From an uncultured Collinsella sp. (lineage in GTDB: Bacteria; Actinomycetota; Coriobacteriia; Coriobacteriales; Coriobacteriaceae): DNA of 64,000 nt. This document shows positions 1 to 8,535 of the stretch, one piece after another. Numbering within the stretch: position 1 is the stretch's first letter; each line of letters starts with the position of its first letter. The notes beneath the pieces were generated by a model. It did no database searches. It saw nothing but the letters and a program-made list of their open reading frames with translations, and was not told where the DNA came from. Both the position numbers and the translations under genes were made by a program. The stretch lies in contig CABVDH010000005.1 in the NCBI GenBank assembly GCA_902497065.1, positions 1-64,000 of the forward strand, in the 5' to 3' direction.

Positions 1-7
1 CCCCGCC

Positions 8-42
8 GGCAGCCCGGGGCCTTCTGGCCCCGGGCGCTGCCA
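8..42 (-). terminator. GC-rich hairpin just downstream of the adhesin gene
   Basis: A strong inverted repeat (arms around GGCAGCCCGGGGCC and GGCCCCGGGCGCTGCC) lies a few bases beyond the stop codon of the adhesin gene, in the right place for its terminator. No clear T-run follows on the minus strand within the window, so it may act only as an mRNA-stabilising hairpin. Confidence 0.5.
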
Positions 43-48
43 GCGTGC

Positions 49-3000
49 CTAGCGCTTACGGATACCCCAGACCAGGGCTCCGACGCCGGCCATGGCGATA
101 ACAAATGCCATGAGCAATGCGGCGGCCTGCTGGTCACCCGTGGTGGGCAGGAAACCCTTGACCGCCTTGACGATGTTCGTCACGGTCTTGGGCGTGCCGG
201 GATCGGGCGTCGGCACGGGCGTCTCGGGCTTCTTGTACGTGTTGTTGAACACGATGCCCTCGACGCTCTTGTCGTCCTTGGTATAGGCGATGCTCGCCTT
301 GAGGTTGCCCTCGCCGTCATCGACCACGTTGACGGTCGCAGTAAAGACGGACTTGTCGTAGGTCATACCAGCCTCGTCGCCCTTGACCTCGCTGATGGTG
401 TAGACGTACGTACCGGGCTCGTCGTACTCAAACTTGTCGAAGCTGATCTTGCCGTCGGCATCGTTGGTGACGGTGGACTCGATGTCCTCGCCAACGAGCT
501 TAAAGCTAAACTCGTCCTTCTTGAGCTCGCGTCCCTCGAGCACCTTGATGGCGCCGATGGAGACCTGCGTGGGCATGGCGTGATACTTGTTGGTAAAGCC
601 AGCCGACTCGGTGGTTCCCTCGAGCTTGTGCGTCGCGGTCAGCGTGCCGTCGCCGTTGTCGGAGACGGTGGTCACGACGGTGTAGGTCGTGCCGTCATAG
701 GCGACACCCTTGTACAGGCCGAGCGCGTTGGGGCAAGCCTCGCGCAGCGTGTACGTGTGCGTACCGGGCGCCTCGTAGCGGATCGAGCTCAGCGTAACGT
801 TGCCGTTGGCGTCGTTGGTGCCGCTGGCGACAACCACGCCGTCCTCGACCAGCTCAAACGTGAACTCGCCGGCTGCAAGATTACGTCCGGTCAGACGCTT
901 GACCGTCTTGACCTGATCGGTCACGGAAGAGTCGGTGGGCGCCACGACGTAGGTGTTGGTGAACGTGAAGTCCGCACCGTCGTCGCCTTCGCGCTTGACG
1001 CTCAGATGCCCGGCACCGTCGTCAGTCACGGTATAGGAAACCTTGCGCGTAGCGTTGGCGTCGTTGGTCACACCGGGGGCGCTACCGGACTCGGCCACCG
1101 TATAGGTAAAGGTGTGCGAGCGCGGAGCGGTGGGGGCTGCGGGATCGGACTCGTCGTTGGACTCATCGGTCTCGGCAGCATCGGCGTCAACCTCGGCCTC
1201 ACCGGCGTTGGCTTCGGCGTCGCTCGATGCGTCATCAGAAGCATCGGTCGTCACGCCCAGAGCGCGGTTGAGGTCTTCGAGCGTAAAGTGGATCTTGCCA
1301 AAGTCCACGTTGCCGGCCGCGTCATTGGTTGCGGTCGTGCGTTCGGGCATCGGGGCACCCGCCTCATCGGCGGTCACGGTGAAGGTGAACTTACCCGCGA
1401 TGTCGGCCGGGGTCAGGCCCTCGGCAGCCTGGAGCTTCTTGGTCCCGGCAAGCGCGACATCGACGGCCTCGGCGCCATAGACGTTCTCGAACAAGGGCTG
1501 AATGCCGTCGTAGGCGGGCGTCGCCGTCAGGGTCCCGTCACCGTTGTCGACGACGATGACCTTAAAGCTAAAGCTCGGCGTTGCGGCCGTGATGCCCTTA
1601 GCCGCGAGCTGCGGCGTGAACTCAAAGGCGGTGTAACCGATAGTCCATGCAAGCTTGGCATCCGTGTCGGTACGGATGGCGCGCTTGGCGTTTACCAGAT
1701 CGGCGAGCATCTCGGTCGTGTAATGCAGAGCGCCAAAACTCACCTGGCCGTTAACGTTGGTAACGCACGTACCCTCGATGGCTTCCTTCTCGCCCGCATA
1801 GGCGATGCCAAAGTAGAACTCACCGTCGGCCAGTGGACGACCGGTCAGGGTCTTGGTGGCAACGACCTGAGCAACGGCGCCACCAGGTGCATCGGTCGTG
1901 GCGCTATAGCTGTTGACGAACGGGACCACAGCGCTCTCGACCGTAGCGGCACCAGTCTTGTACTCGGTTACCAGCGTTCCCTTGTCGGAGTTGCCAGTAA
2001 CGGTCGTGGTGGCAGTGAGCGTGCCGGCACCATCGTCGGCGATGGCAATCGTCACGGTGCGCTCGGCGTCGTCATAGGTATAACCGGGCTGGCCGTCGTT
2101 CTTCTCGGCAACGGTGTATGTAAAGGTCTTACCCGCGTCAGCCTGCGTAAACTTGACCTCATGGCCAGCCAGGATGTCGATCAGACCAACCGTTGCCTCT
2201 GCCGTTGCAGGGGACTTGTACACGTTGGCGCCCTCGTGCAGGCCGAGCGCGATGGCCGAAGCCTCGTCGGCGGGCGTCACGGTAAAGGTGAACTGACCCT
2301 CGGTCATGGGACGTCCGTAGAGGCTCTTGCTGAGCTTGAGGCCGCCGGCTGCGGCGTAATCGAGCTCAGAGCGGTACGTGTTGGTAAAGCGGCCGTTTTC
2401 CTTCTTGGTGACGTTGGCGGTCAGGACGCCCTTGCCGTTATCAGTCACGGTCACTTCGGCGGTCGCGACATGTCCGTCATACGTCATGCCTGCCGCGCTG
2501 CCCGCGTTCTCGCGGATCTCGTACTTGTAGGTTCCAGCAGCCGTGTAGTGGATCTTGCCGAACTTGATGGCGGCGATGCCATCCTTCGCGTCCTTCTTGC
2601 TCACAGTTACGGTTGCGGGGTCGGGCAGCGGGGTGCCCTCGGGAGCGGTGATGGTAAAGCTGAACTTGTCCGCATCCGTCCAGTCGCGGCCGTCAATGGC
2701 CTTGCTCAGGTCAAAGTCGAGCTCTGCGTCGAGCGGGGTCACACTGTAGGTGTTCTTGAACTCGGCGGGCTCGTCGCCCTTCAGGACGTGCTCGGCCTTG
2801 AGTGTGCCGTCGCCATTGTCCGTGATGGTGGTCTCGATGGTGTACTTGGCGTCACTGTAGGTGATGCCCTTGCTGGCGGTTCCGCCGTTGGCCTCGCGCA
2901 GCATGTAAGTGTGCTTGCCGGCCTTGTCGTACTTCACGGCGCCCATCGTGATCTTGCCCTCGGCGTCGTTCTTGCCGGTGGCGACGACCTTGTCGCCCTC

Positions 3001-6000
3001 GACGAGCTCGAAGGAGAACTCGCTGTCCATGAGATTGCGGCCAGTCAGGACCTTGTTCGCGGTGATCTGGTCGGTAACGCTCGTCTCGACAGGCGTCACG
3101 TTATAGGTATTGGTGAACGTAAATGCCACATCGCCGTCCGGCTTGCGGGATACGCTCAGATTGCCCTTGCCGTCATCAGTCACGGTGAAGGAAACCTTGC
3201 GCGACAGCTTGGCGTCGTTGGTCACGCCAGCCACTTCGCCGGACTCGGTCACGGTGTAGGTAAAGGTGTGCTCGCGCTTCTCGGGCTTCTCGCCCAGAGC
3301 CTTGTTAAGGTCGTCGAGCGTAAAGGCGATCTTGCCAAAGTCGACCTTGCCGTCAACGTCGTTGTGCACGCTCGTGCTCGCAGGCATAGGCGCGCCCTCT
3401 TCACCGGTCACGGTAAAGGTGAACTTGCCGGTGATATCAGCCGGGGTCAGAGCGTCGTCAACCTGCAGATTCTTGATACCCGCAAGCGATGCCTCGGTAG
3501 CATTCGTGGTGTAGGCGTTCTTGAACTCGATGCTCTTGACGTCCTTGGCGTCCTTCAGCTCGTGCGTGGCAACCAGCTGGCCCTTGCCGTTATCGGCGAT
3601 GGTCGTCACGATGGTGTAGACCGCGTCATCGTAGTCAATACCGCCGGCGTTGCCCTTAACCTCATGCAGCTTGTAGGTGTGCTGGCCGATCTCGGTGTAC
3701 TTGATGGCACTGAACGTCACCTTGCCGTCGGCGGCGTTCTTAACGGTCTCGATAAGCTCAGAGTCCTCACCCTTAATCTCGCGCAGCTCAAAGCTGAACT
3801 CACCGGCCGTAAGGTCGCGCCCGGTCAGAGACTTGGTCACGTCAATCTTGTCGGTAACGCTGGACTCAACAGGCTCCGCAGTGTAGACGTTCTTGAACTC
3901 GGTCTCGTCGGCTTCGCTCCAAGTCACCTTCACAGCGGCGCTGAGCTCGCCCCTCTTGTTGGGCGTTACCGTCACGGTGACCTCCGCGACGTTCTTGCTG
4001 TAGGCAATGCCGTCAACCGTGGTCCCGGCGTTCTTTTCGCTGACCCTGTAGACGTACGTGCCAGGCTCGGTGTATTTGATCGTGCCGAAGTCGATGACAG
4101 CCTTACCCTTGTCGTCCAGATCGTCCTTGGTCACAGACGCGGTCACGGGCGCTGTCGCGGACTCGGGTATCGGGGCACCGTTCTCGGACGTCAGCCCAAA
4201 CTCAAACGTGTCCTCCTTCGTCCAGTCGCGGCCCTCGAGCACCTTGGTCAGGCCAAAGCTAGCCTTGGTATCCACCGTTGCCGGCGTCACGTTAAAGCTG
4301 ATCTTGCCGTTGTTGCCCAGGTAGGAATTGACATGCGTCGCGGTCGCCTTGGCGGACACGTTGTTCCACTTGGGGTTGAGAACGTCGGTCGCGGTACCAG
4401 TGTTGTTGCCGCCCACGCTCTTCTTGGTGGTATGGAGTTCGTCGATAAAGGCCAGACGCGCGGTTCCCACGCTAAACGACAGGTTTCCGTCCTTGTCGGC
4501 AACTATAGCGCCGTCAAACTTGGCAGCGTCGCCACCGATGAACTCGATGACGGCAGATGCGGGCTTGGCCTCGCCGTTCTTGCCCTGCTCCTCAAACTCA
4601 TCCTTGTAGTAATAGGTGCCTTTCTCTGCCAGTGAATTCTTTGCGGGCTGTGTGCAGTCCTTGTCCGTGTAAATGGGAGTCTGCTTCTGGAAGTAGTAGT
4701 AGCGGTTGGTGTCGGCCGGCTCAAAGGTCGCAACCGTATCGCCCAACGCACCACCGCTCCACTTGTTCGCGTAGAAGCTCACGGTCTTGGTGCCGTTGGC
4801 AACAGCCGTATTGCTCTCGATGTAATCCTTGAGCCCCGTTACCTTCTCGGGCGTAAACAGGTTGTCGAGTGCGACCTTCTTCACGCTCGAGGCATACTTC
4901 ACCTGGATGGGCTTAACGGTATCGACCGAAAGCTTGCCGTCTACGGTCTTAAAGTGACTCAGCGGAATCAACGACGCGGGAATGTTGACCGTTACGATAT
5001 CGCCCTTCTGGGGATTGTCGTCGCCGGCACGCTGCGCGGTAATGAGCAGGTCTTTTGCCTTGCCATCGAACTCGTACGTATCGGTCTTGGTTTCTTTGTT
5101 GACCGTCTTGCTCGGATTGGTAAACGGCGTGCCGTTGATGACGACCTCGGTGAAGCTGTCGACCTGCATAAAGTCGCCCAGCTCGTCGGTAAACGTGATG
5201 TAGCCGGACTTGGTCTCGTCGTAGCCCTTATGGATTTCGGTCGGATAAGGCGCCTCCGATGTGATGGCCTGCGAGATGTCGTCGAAAACCTTCTTGAGCT
5301 CTTCGGCATTGGTCGCCGACTTGTAGTAGTCGGCGTTTTCCGCGCGTGCACCATGAGTATCCCATGCCGTGGCATTGGGGTAGTTGCTCGAAACGGCCTG
5401 CATGAACTTGTTCTCTTTTTGGCTTTTTCCCGAATCCTGGATACCAGCGCTGGGATCCGCGCCATCAAAGATGCCGATAGTATAAACGGTGGCCTTGCTG
5501 TCCTTCATGTTCTTGGCAGCCGCCACGGCAGCGTTAGCAACCGTAGGATCAAACTTGTCAATTTTCGTTGGCGTGCCGTCGGTAAAGAACACAACAATCT
5601 TCTTGGCGTCCGCGCGACCAGAAGTGATACCCTCTGCCAGCTGCAGACCATTGTCGGCGCGCGTTGCACCAGCGGGTGTAATCTGGGCAATCCTATGCTT
5701 AAGAGCTTTCACGTTGCCGCCGGAGCAATCGGTCAGGTCTTTCATAACCTGTGTGTAATTGTAGGTGTATCCTCCGTCACGATACGTCTCGTTGCCGATA
5801 TTGTTGGACGTCTTGCCCGCAAACTTAACGATAGCAACCTTATGCTGCCTATCCACGCCCTCGATGCCCTCGTTTTGTTTGGCAATGGCGTCGATGAAGC
5901 TGCTGGCAGCGCTCTCCAGCGCATCGATGCGCCTGGTGGGATCTCCACCGCCCATCTCATGATCCATCGAGCCAGAGGCATCCAGCACCATCACGATGTC

Positions 6001-6342
6001 GAGCGGCGTGGTAACCGTCACGGTTGAATTAGACGTCGAGGACATCGCCGAAAGCGTGGTCAAAAAGTCCGACTCTTCGTTTTCCTCGGTTGCCTTGACC
6101 GTCTTGTCGGTCCAGATTCGACCGACGTTTTGGGTCGTTACCTTATTGCCACCGTGGCCTGCCGCCCAGATTTCCCAGCGACCGCTGGTGTCGGGGTCGG
6201 CGACCTTTCCGGTCATTATCGGTCCGTCCATTCCTGTGCTGGACCTGGCGTTGGCCTCGGGCAGCATGGCGAATGCTGCGGCTGGCAACACCAGCACTAC
6301 GGCCAGTATCACCGCCAAGAGACCCCTCGTGTACTTACCCAT
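49..6342 (-). CDS. Giant VWA-domain, pilin-repeat surface adhesin with LPTTG anchor
   Basis: This 2097-residue protein is probably exported and covalently attached to the cell wall, where it would act as an adhesin or pilus-like subunit. A signal peptide covers about residues 1-32 (hydrophobic core, then ANA). A von Willebrand A domain follows, with a MIDAS motif DASGS at 121-125. From about residue 700 to 2040 there are about ten Spy0128/FctA-type repeats, recognised by recurring phrases such as EPGTYVYTISE followed by TVTDDG-like strands; this family forms intramolecular Lys-Asn isopeptide bonds. LPTTG about 30 residues from the end, a hydrophobic helix and the tail RKR form a sortase signal. 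One late repeat has a long Asp/Glu/Ala-rich insertion. No class C pilus sortase is seen next to it. Start: ATG with GAAGGGAG upstream. The architecture is secure; the ligand is unknown. Confidence 0.93.
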   Translation of the reverse strand: MGKYTRGLLAVILAVVLVLPAAAFAMLPEANARSSTGMDGPIMTGKVADPDTSGRWEIWAAGHGGNKVTTQNVGRIWTDKTVKATEENEESDFLTTLSAMSSTSNSTVTVTTPLDIVMVLDASGSMDHEMGGGDPTRRIDALESAASSFIDAIAKQNEGIEGVDRQHKVAIVKFAGKTSNNIGNETYRDGGYTYNYTQVMKDLTDCSGGNVKALKHRIAQITPAGATRADNGLQLAEGITSGRADAKKIVVFFTDGTPTKIDKFDPTVANAAVAAAKNMKDSKATVYTIGIFDGADPSAGIQDSGKSQKENKFMQAVSSNYPNATAWDTHGARAENADYYKSATNAEELKKVFDDISQAITSEAPYPTEIHKGYDETKSGYITFTDELGDFMQVDSFTEVVINGTPFTNPSKTVNKETKTDTYEFDGKAKDLLITAQRAGDDNPQKGDIVTVNIPASLIPLSHFKTVDGKLSVDTVKPIQVKYASSVKKVALDNLFTPEKVTGLKDYIESNTAVANGTKTVSFYANKWSGGALGDTVATFEPADTNRYYYFQKQTPIYTDKDCTQPAKNSLAEKGTYYYKDEFEEQGKNGEAKPASAVIEFIGGDAAKFDGAIVADKDGNLSFSVGTARLAFIDELHTTKKSVGGNNTGTATDVLNPKWNNVSAKATATHVNSYLGNNGKISFNVTPATVDTKASFGLTKVLEGRDWTKEDTFEFGLTSENGAPIPESATAPVTASVTKDDLDDKGKAVIDFGTIKYTEPGTYVYRVSEKNAGTTVDGIAYSKNVAEVTVTVTPNKRGELSAAVKVTWSEADETEFKNVYTAEPVESSVTDKIDVTKSLTGRDLTAGEFSFELREIKGEDSELIETVKNAADGKVTFSAIKYTEIGQHTYKLHEVKGNAGGIDYDDAVYTIVTTIADNGKGQLVATHELKDAKDVKSIEFKNAYTTNATEASLAGIKNLQVDDALTPADITGKFTFTVTGEEGAPMPASTSVHNDVDGKVDFGKIAFTLDDLNKALGEKPEKREHTFTYTVTESGEVAGVTNDAKLSRKVSFTVTDDGKGNLSVSRKPDGDVAFTFTNTYNVTPVETSVTDQITANKVLTGRNLMDSEFSFELVEGDKVVATGKNDAEGKITMGAVKYDKAGKHTYMLREANGGTASKGITYSDAKYTIETTITDNGDGTLKAEHVLKGDEPAEFKNTYSVTPLDAELDFDLSKAIDGRDWTDADKFSFTITAPEGTPLPDPATVTVSKKDAKDGIAAIKFGKIHYTAAGTYKYEIRENAGSAAGMTYDGHVATAEVTVTDNGKGVLTANVTKKENGRFTNTYRSELDYAAAGGLKLSKSLYGRPMTEGQFTFTVTPADEASAIALGLHEGANVYKSPATAEATVGLIDILAGHEVKFTQADAGKTFTYTVAEKNDGQPGYTYDDAERTVTIAIADDGAGTLTATTTVTGNSDKGTLVTEYKTGAATVESAVVPFVNSYSATTDAPGGAVAQVVATKTLTGRPLADGEFYFGIAYAGEKEAIEGTCVTNVNGQVSFGALHYTTEMLADLVNAKRAIRTDTDAKLAWTIGYTAFEFTPQLAAKGITAATPSFSFKVIVVDNGDGTLTATPAYDGIQPLFENVYGAEAVDVALAGTKKLQAAEGLTPADIAGKFTFTVTADEAGAPMPERTTATNDAAGNVDFGKIHFTLEDLNRALGVTTDASDDASSDAEANAGEAEVDADAAETDESNDESDPAAPTAPRSHTFTYTVAESGSAPGVTNDANATRKVSYTVTDDGAGHLSVKREGDDGADFTFTNTYVVAPTDSSVTDQVKTVKRLTGRNLAAGEFTFELVEDGVVVASGTNDANGNVTLSSIRYEAPGTHTYTLREACPNALGLYKGVAYDGTTYTVVTTVSDNGDGTLTATHKLEGTTESAGFTNKYHAMPTQVSIGAIKVLEGRELKKDEFSFKLVGEDIESTVTNDADGKISFDKFEYDEPGTYVYTISEVKGDEAGMTYDKSVFTATVNVVDDGEGNLKASIAYTKDDKSVEGIVFNNTYKKPETPVPTPDPGTPKTVTNIVKAVKGFLPTTGDQQAAALLMAFVIAMAGVGALVWGIRKR

Positions 6343-6344
6343 CG

Positions 6345-6475
6345 TGTCTCCCTTCTCGCGGTCTCAGACCTTGCATCAGCCTAAAGTTACGAAATGAGAC
6401 ACAATTAGGGCAGGTGACACACGTTCCAGATTTGATTTTGGGCGTGAGACAAATGTCTCACCAAAGTTGAGACAC
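6345..6475. promoter_or_regulatory. Cluster of TGAGACA motifs with a perfect 18-bp dyad upstream of the adhesin
   Basis: The region upstream of the adhesin start holds repeated TGAGACA/TGTCTCA words: the perfect palindrome GTGAGACAAATGTCTCAC at 6444-6461, TTGAGACAC at 6467-6475, TGAGACACA near 6395, GTCTCA at 6361, and a GAGACAC inside the ribosome-binding region. This arrangement suggests binding sites for a dimeric regulator. No strong -35/-10 pair could be placed with confidence, and the regulator is not identified. Confidence 0.55.
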
Positions 6476-6610
6476 GAGAGTTTTCGCAGGAAAACGGGTG
6501 CGACTCAAAAGTCGCGGGCGCGCACAGCGGCAAACGACGCCATGTGGGGGCCCTGCAGGAGCAGAATAATCCGGTTTCCTCCGTCCCCAGGGGATTAGTT
6601 GGCGATGCCC

Positions 6611-6770
6611 GCCACGAAACTGGCCCATCTACTACGTTTGACCCGATACCCCTGACCATACCCACGTTTTACGAAAAACCGCAGGCGTTCTACCTGCGGT
6701 TTTGTTTTTGGGTTTTTTGCTATGGTTGAGGGCAGTAGCTTAAACGTAGTAGATGGGCCCATTTCGTGGC
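6611..6770. repeat. Composite repeat locus 1, part A: 160-bp palindromic element
   Basis: The outer arms are 29 bp each, at 6611-6639 and 6742-6770. They begin GCCACGAAAC and carry CATCTACTACGTTT, which is mirrored on the right. A second pairing (CCCTGACCATA near 6650 with TATGGTTGAGGG at 6721) and an inner hairpin at 6675-6704 (AAAACCGCAGG...CCTGCGGTTTT, then GTTTTTGG) let the whole element fold into one long structure. The inner hairpin resembles a bidirectional intrinsic terminator. A second copy lies at 23128-23287 with the same length. Confidence 0.9.
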
Positions 6771-6863
6771 AGACGGGTCACGCGGCAGCCCTCGCAAGGC
6801 CAAAATAGTCCGTTTTCCTCCGTCCGCGGGAGTTAAAGGGCTGTTATGGATATGGTGCTATTT

Positions 6864-7017
6864 CAAAACTATGCCAGATTACGGGGCTAAAGTCGGAGCC
6901 CTCATCCATACCTTCAATTTTTCAAAAACGGCAGGCTATCTACCTGCGGCTTTGTTTTTGGGATTTTCCGTATGGTCGGAGGTTCGCTATCCAGCCCCGT
7001 AATCCGGCATAGTTTTG
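6864..7017. repeat. Composite repeat locus 1, part B: 154-bp palindromic element
   Basis: The arms at 6864-6888 and 6993-7017 share CAAAACTATGCC and TTACGGGGCT (mirrored on the right). The interior holds a GCAGG...CCTGC hairpin followed by a T-rich run, as in part A but with unrelated outer arms. It lies 94 bp after part A. The spacer contains TCCGTTTTCCTCCGTCC near 6810, a box also seen just before part A (about 6570-6590) and twice at locus 2. Confidence 0.88.
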
Positions 7018-7032
7018 TTCGTGGCAGCCCAA

Positions 7033-7082
7033 CCGCGCGTTCACGCGCGGGGCCGGTGGGGCATTTTTGCCCCACCGGCCCC
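7033..7082 (-). terminator. Tandem hairpins downstream of the ech operon
   Basis: A perfect 14-bp stem with a 6-base loop (GGGGCCGGTGGGGC / GCCCCACCGGCCCC, 7049-7082) ends about 10 bp beyond the echF stop. A second stem CCGCGCG...CGCGCGG overlaps it at 7033-7050. The position suits a terminator or 3'-end stabiliser. There is no long T-run on the minus strand. Confidence 0.6.
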
Positions 7083-7092
7083 TGTTCCAGCG

Positions 7093-7434
7093 CTATTCCA
7101 GCTTGGTTTCTACCGTGGGAGTCTTATCCGCCGCAACTGGAGTACGGGCGGTGTCCATGCTCAGGCAGTGTTTGGGGCAGCTTTCGATGCACTCGCCGCA
7201 CACCACGCAGGCATACGGATCGATCGACCACGTTCCGCCCTTTCGATCGACCGCGAGCGCGCCCGCCGGGCAGCGACGCGCGCACATGCCGCAGCAAATG
7301 CACACGTCCATGTCGTTAACGATGTGCCCGCGCAGGCGCTCGGGCGCCGCGAGCTTCTCCTGCGGATAGCACACCGTTACCGGCTGCTTGACCATAGAAC
7401 CCAAGGCCGTCTTGGCAAATGTCAGCAAACTCAT
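7093..7434 (-). CDS. echF: Ech hydrogenase ferredoxin-like subunit (two 4Fe-4S clusters)
   Basis: A 113-residue NuoI/EchF-type polyferredoxin that passes electrons from soluble ferredoxin to the small subunit of the membrane-bound [NiFe] hydrogenase. Two classical cluster motifs are visible: C45-x2-C48-x2-C51-x3-C55-P and C76-x2-C79-x2-C82-x3-C86-P. The first run contains one additional Cys (CICC). It is the last gene of the ech operon and starts 8 bp after the echE stop, with AGG-rich sequence upstream of ATG. The order matches the A-B-C-D-E-F order known for Ech operons. The tail after the second cluster is short and Thr/Pro-rich. Confidence 0.93.
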   Translation of the reverse strand: MSLLTFAKTALGSMVKQPVTVCYPQEKLAAPERLRGHIVNDMDVCICCGMCARRCPAGALAVDRKGGTWSIDPYACVVCGECIESCPKHCLSMDTARTPVAADKTPTVETKLE

Positions 7435-7441
7435 GCCGCGC

Positions 7442-8530
7442 CTACCTTTCCGTGCAGCTAATGCAGGGGTCGATGGTCAGGATAATCATGGGCACGTTGG
7501 CAAGGAGCACGCCCTGCAGCGCATGCGTCAGACCCGCCAGGTTTTGCGACGTCGGAGTGCGCACGCGGAAACGGTCCAGGTTCTTGGTGCCGTTGCCGCG
7601 CACATAGTAATACGCCTCGCCACGCGGCTGCTCAATCACAACCTCGCCGCGGGCACCGTCGGTCGGCGTGAGCTTGGTGCGCCCGCCGATACCGTCGTGC
7701 GGAATCTTGCCCACAAGCTCCTTAATGATGTCCATGGCCTGCGTGACCTCGGCACAACGCACCTGGCAGCGGGCATAGCAATCGCCATCGGTAGCGACAA
7801 CCGGCTCAAACGCAGCCAGATCCGCATAGGCGCCGTCGCCAAACATGCGCACGTCGTAGCCCACGCCCGAGGCGCGCCCAAACGGACCGACCATCGAAAG
7901 CTCCAGCGCGTCTTTCTTGCTGATCACGCCCACGCCATGCAGGCGCTCGCCGCAGCTGTTGTCGTCCAAAAACGTATGCACCAGAGCCTCGTAGTCGGGG
8001 CGCATGGCGTCGAGTGTCTGGACAATGCCCGCCAGCTCGGAGTCCTCGATGTCGTGCTTAAGGCCGCCGATTTCGTTGATCGACAGAATCACGCGCCCGC
8101 CGCACGTGCTCTCAAAGATCTTGAGGATCTGCTCGCGCAGGGTCCATGACCGATAGAACAGCGCCTCGAAGCCAAAGGCATCGGCGAGCAGGCCTAGCCA
8201 CAGCAAATGCGAGTGAATGCGCGAAAGCTCGTGCAGAATGGTGCGGATATACTGCACGCGGCCGGGCACCTCGATGTCGAGCATGCGCTCGCAGGCGCTG
8301 GCATAGCCGCAGCTGTGGCCCACGGCGCAGATGCCGCAGATGCGCTCGGCGATGTAGCCAAACTGGTGCATATCACGCTTTTCGGTGAGCTTCTCGAGTC
8401 CGCGGTGCACAAAGCCGATCTGCGGAATTGCCTCGATGACGCGGTCGTCCTCGATCACCAGGTCCAGATGAAGCGGCTCGGGCAGCACCGGGTGCTGCGG
8501 GCCAAACGGAATAACGGAGCGATGTGCCAT
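7442..8530 (-). CDS. echE: Ech [NiFe] hydrogenase large (catalytic) subunit
   Basis: A 362-residue catalytic subunit of a group 4 energy-converting hydrogenase, related to NuoD, HycE and CooH. It binds the NiFe centre and reduces protons to H2. The N-terminal ligand motif is RICGICAVGHS (C65, C68). The C-terminal ligand motif is DPCISCTER (C356, C359), and the protein stops directly after this Arg, so there is no C-terminal extension for a maturation protease to remove. Family knowledge: most [NiFe] large subunits have such an extension, while CooH-type subunits can lack it. No hyp maturation genes are in the window. It sits between echD (6 bp gap) and echF. Confidence 0.95.
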   Translation of the reverse strand: MAHRSVIPFGPQHPVLPEPLHLDLVIEDDRVIEAIPQIGFVHRGLEKLTEKRDMHQFGYIAERICGICAVGHSCGYASACERMLDIEVPGRVQYIRTILHELSRIHSHLLWLGLLADAFGFEALFYRSWTLREQILKIFESTCGGRVILSINEIGGLKHDIEDSELAGIVQTLDAMRPDYEALVHTFLDDNSCGERLHGVGVISKKDALELSMVGPFGRASGVGYDVRMFGDGAYADLAAFEPVVATDGDCYARCQVRCAEVTQAMDIIKELVGKIPHDGIGGRTKLTPTDGARGEVVIEQPRGEAYYYVRGNGTKNLDRFRVRTPTSQNLAGLTHALQGVLLANVPMIILTIDPCISCTER

Positions 8531-8535
8531 GGGCC

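Noticed and set aside
580..4635. 1351-codon plus-strand open frame inside the adhesin
   Set aside because: Antisense to a gene with signal peptide, VWA domain, repeats and sortase signal. Its product is a repetitive Gly/Val/Leu/Arg string with no family features, a result of GC-rich codon bias.
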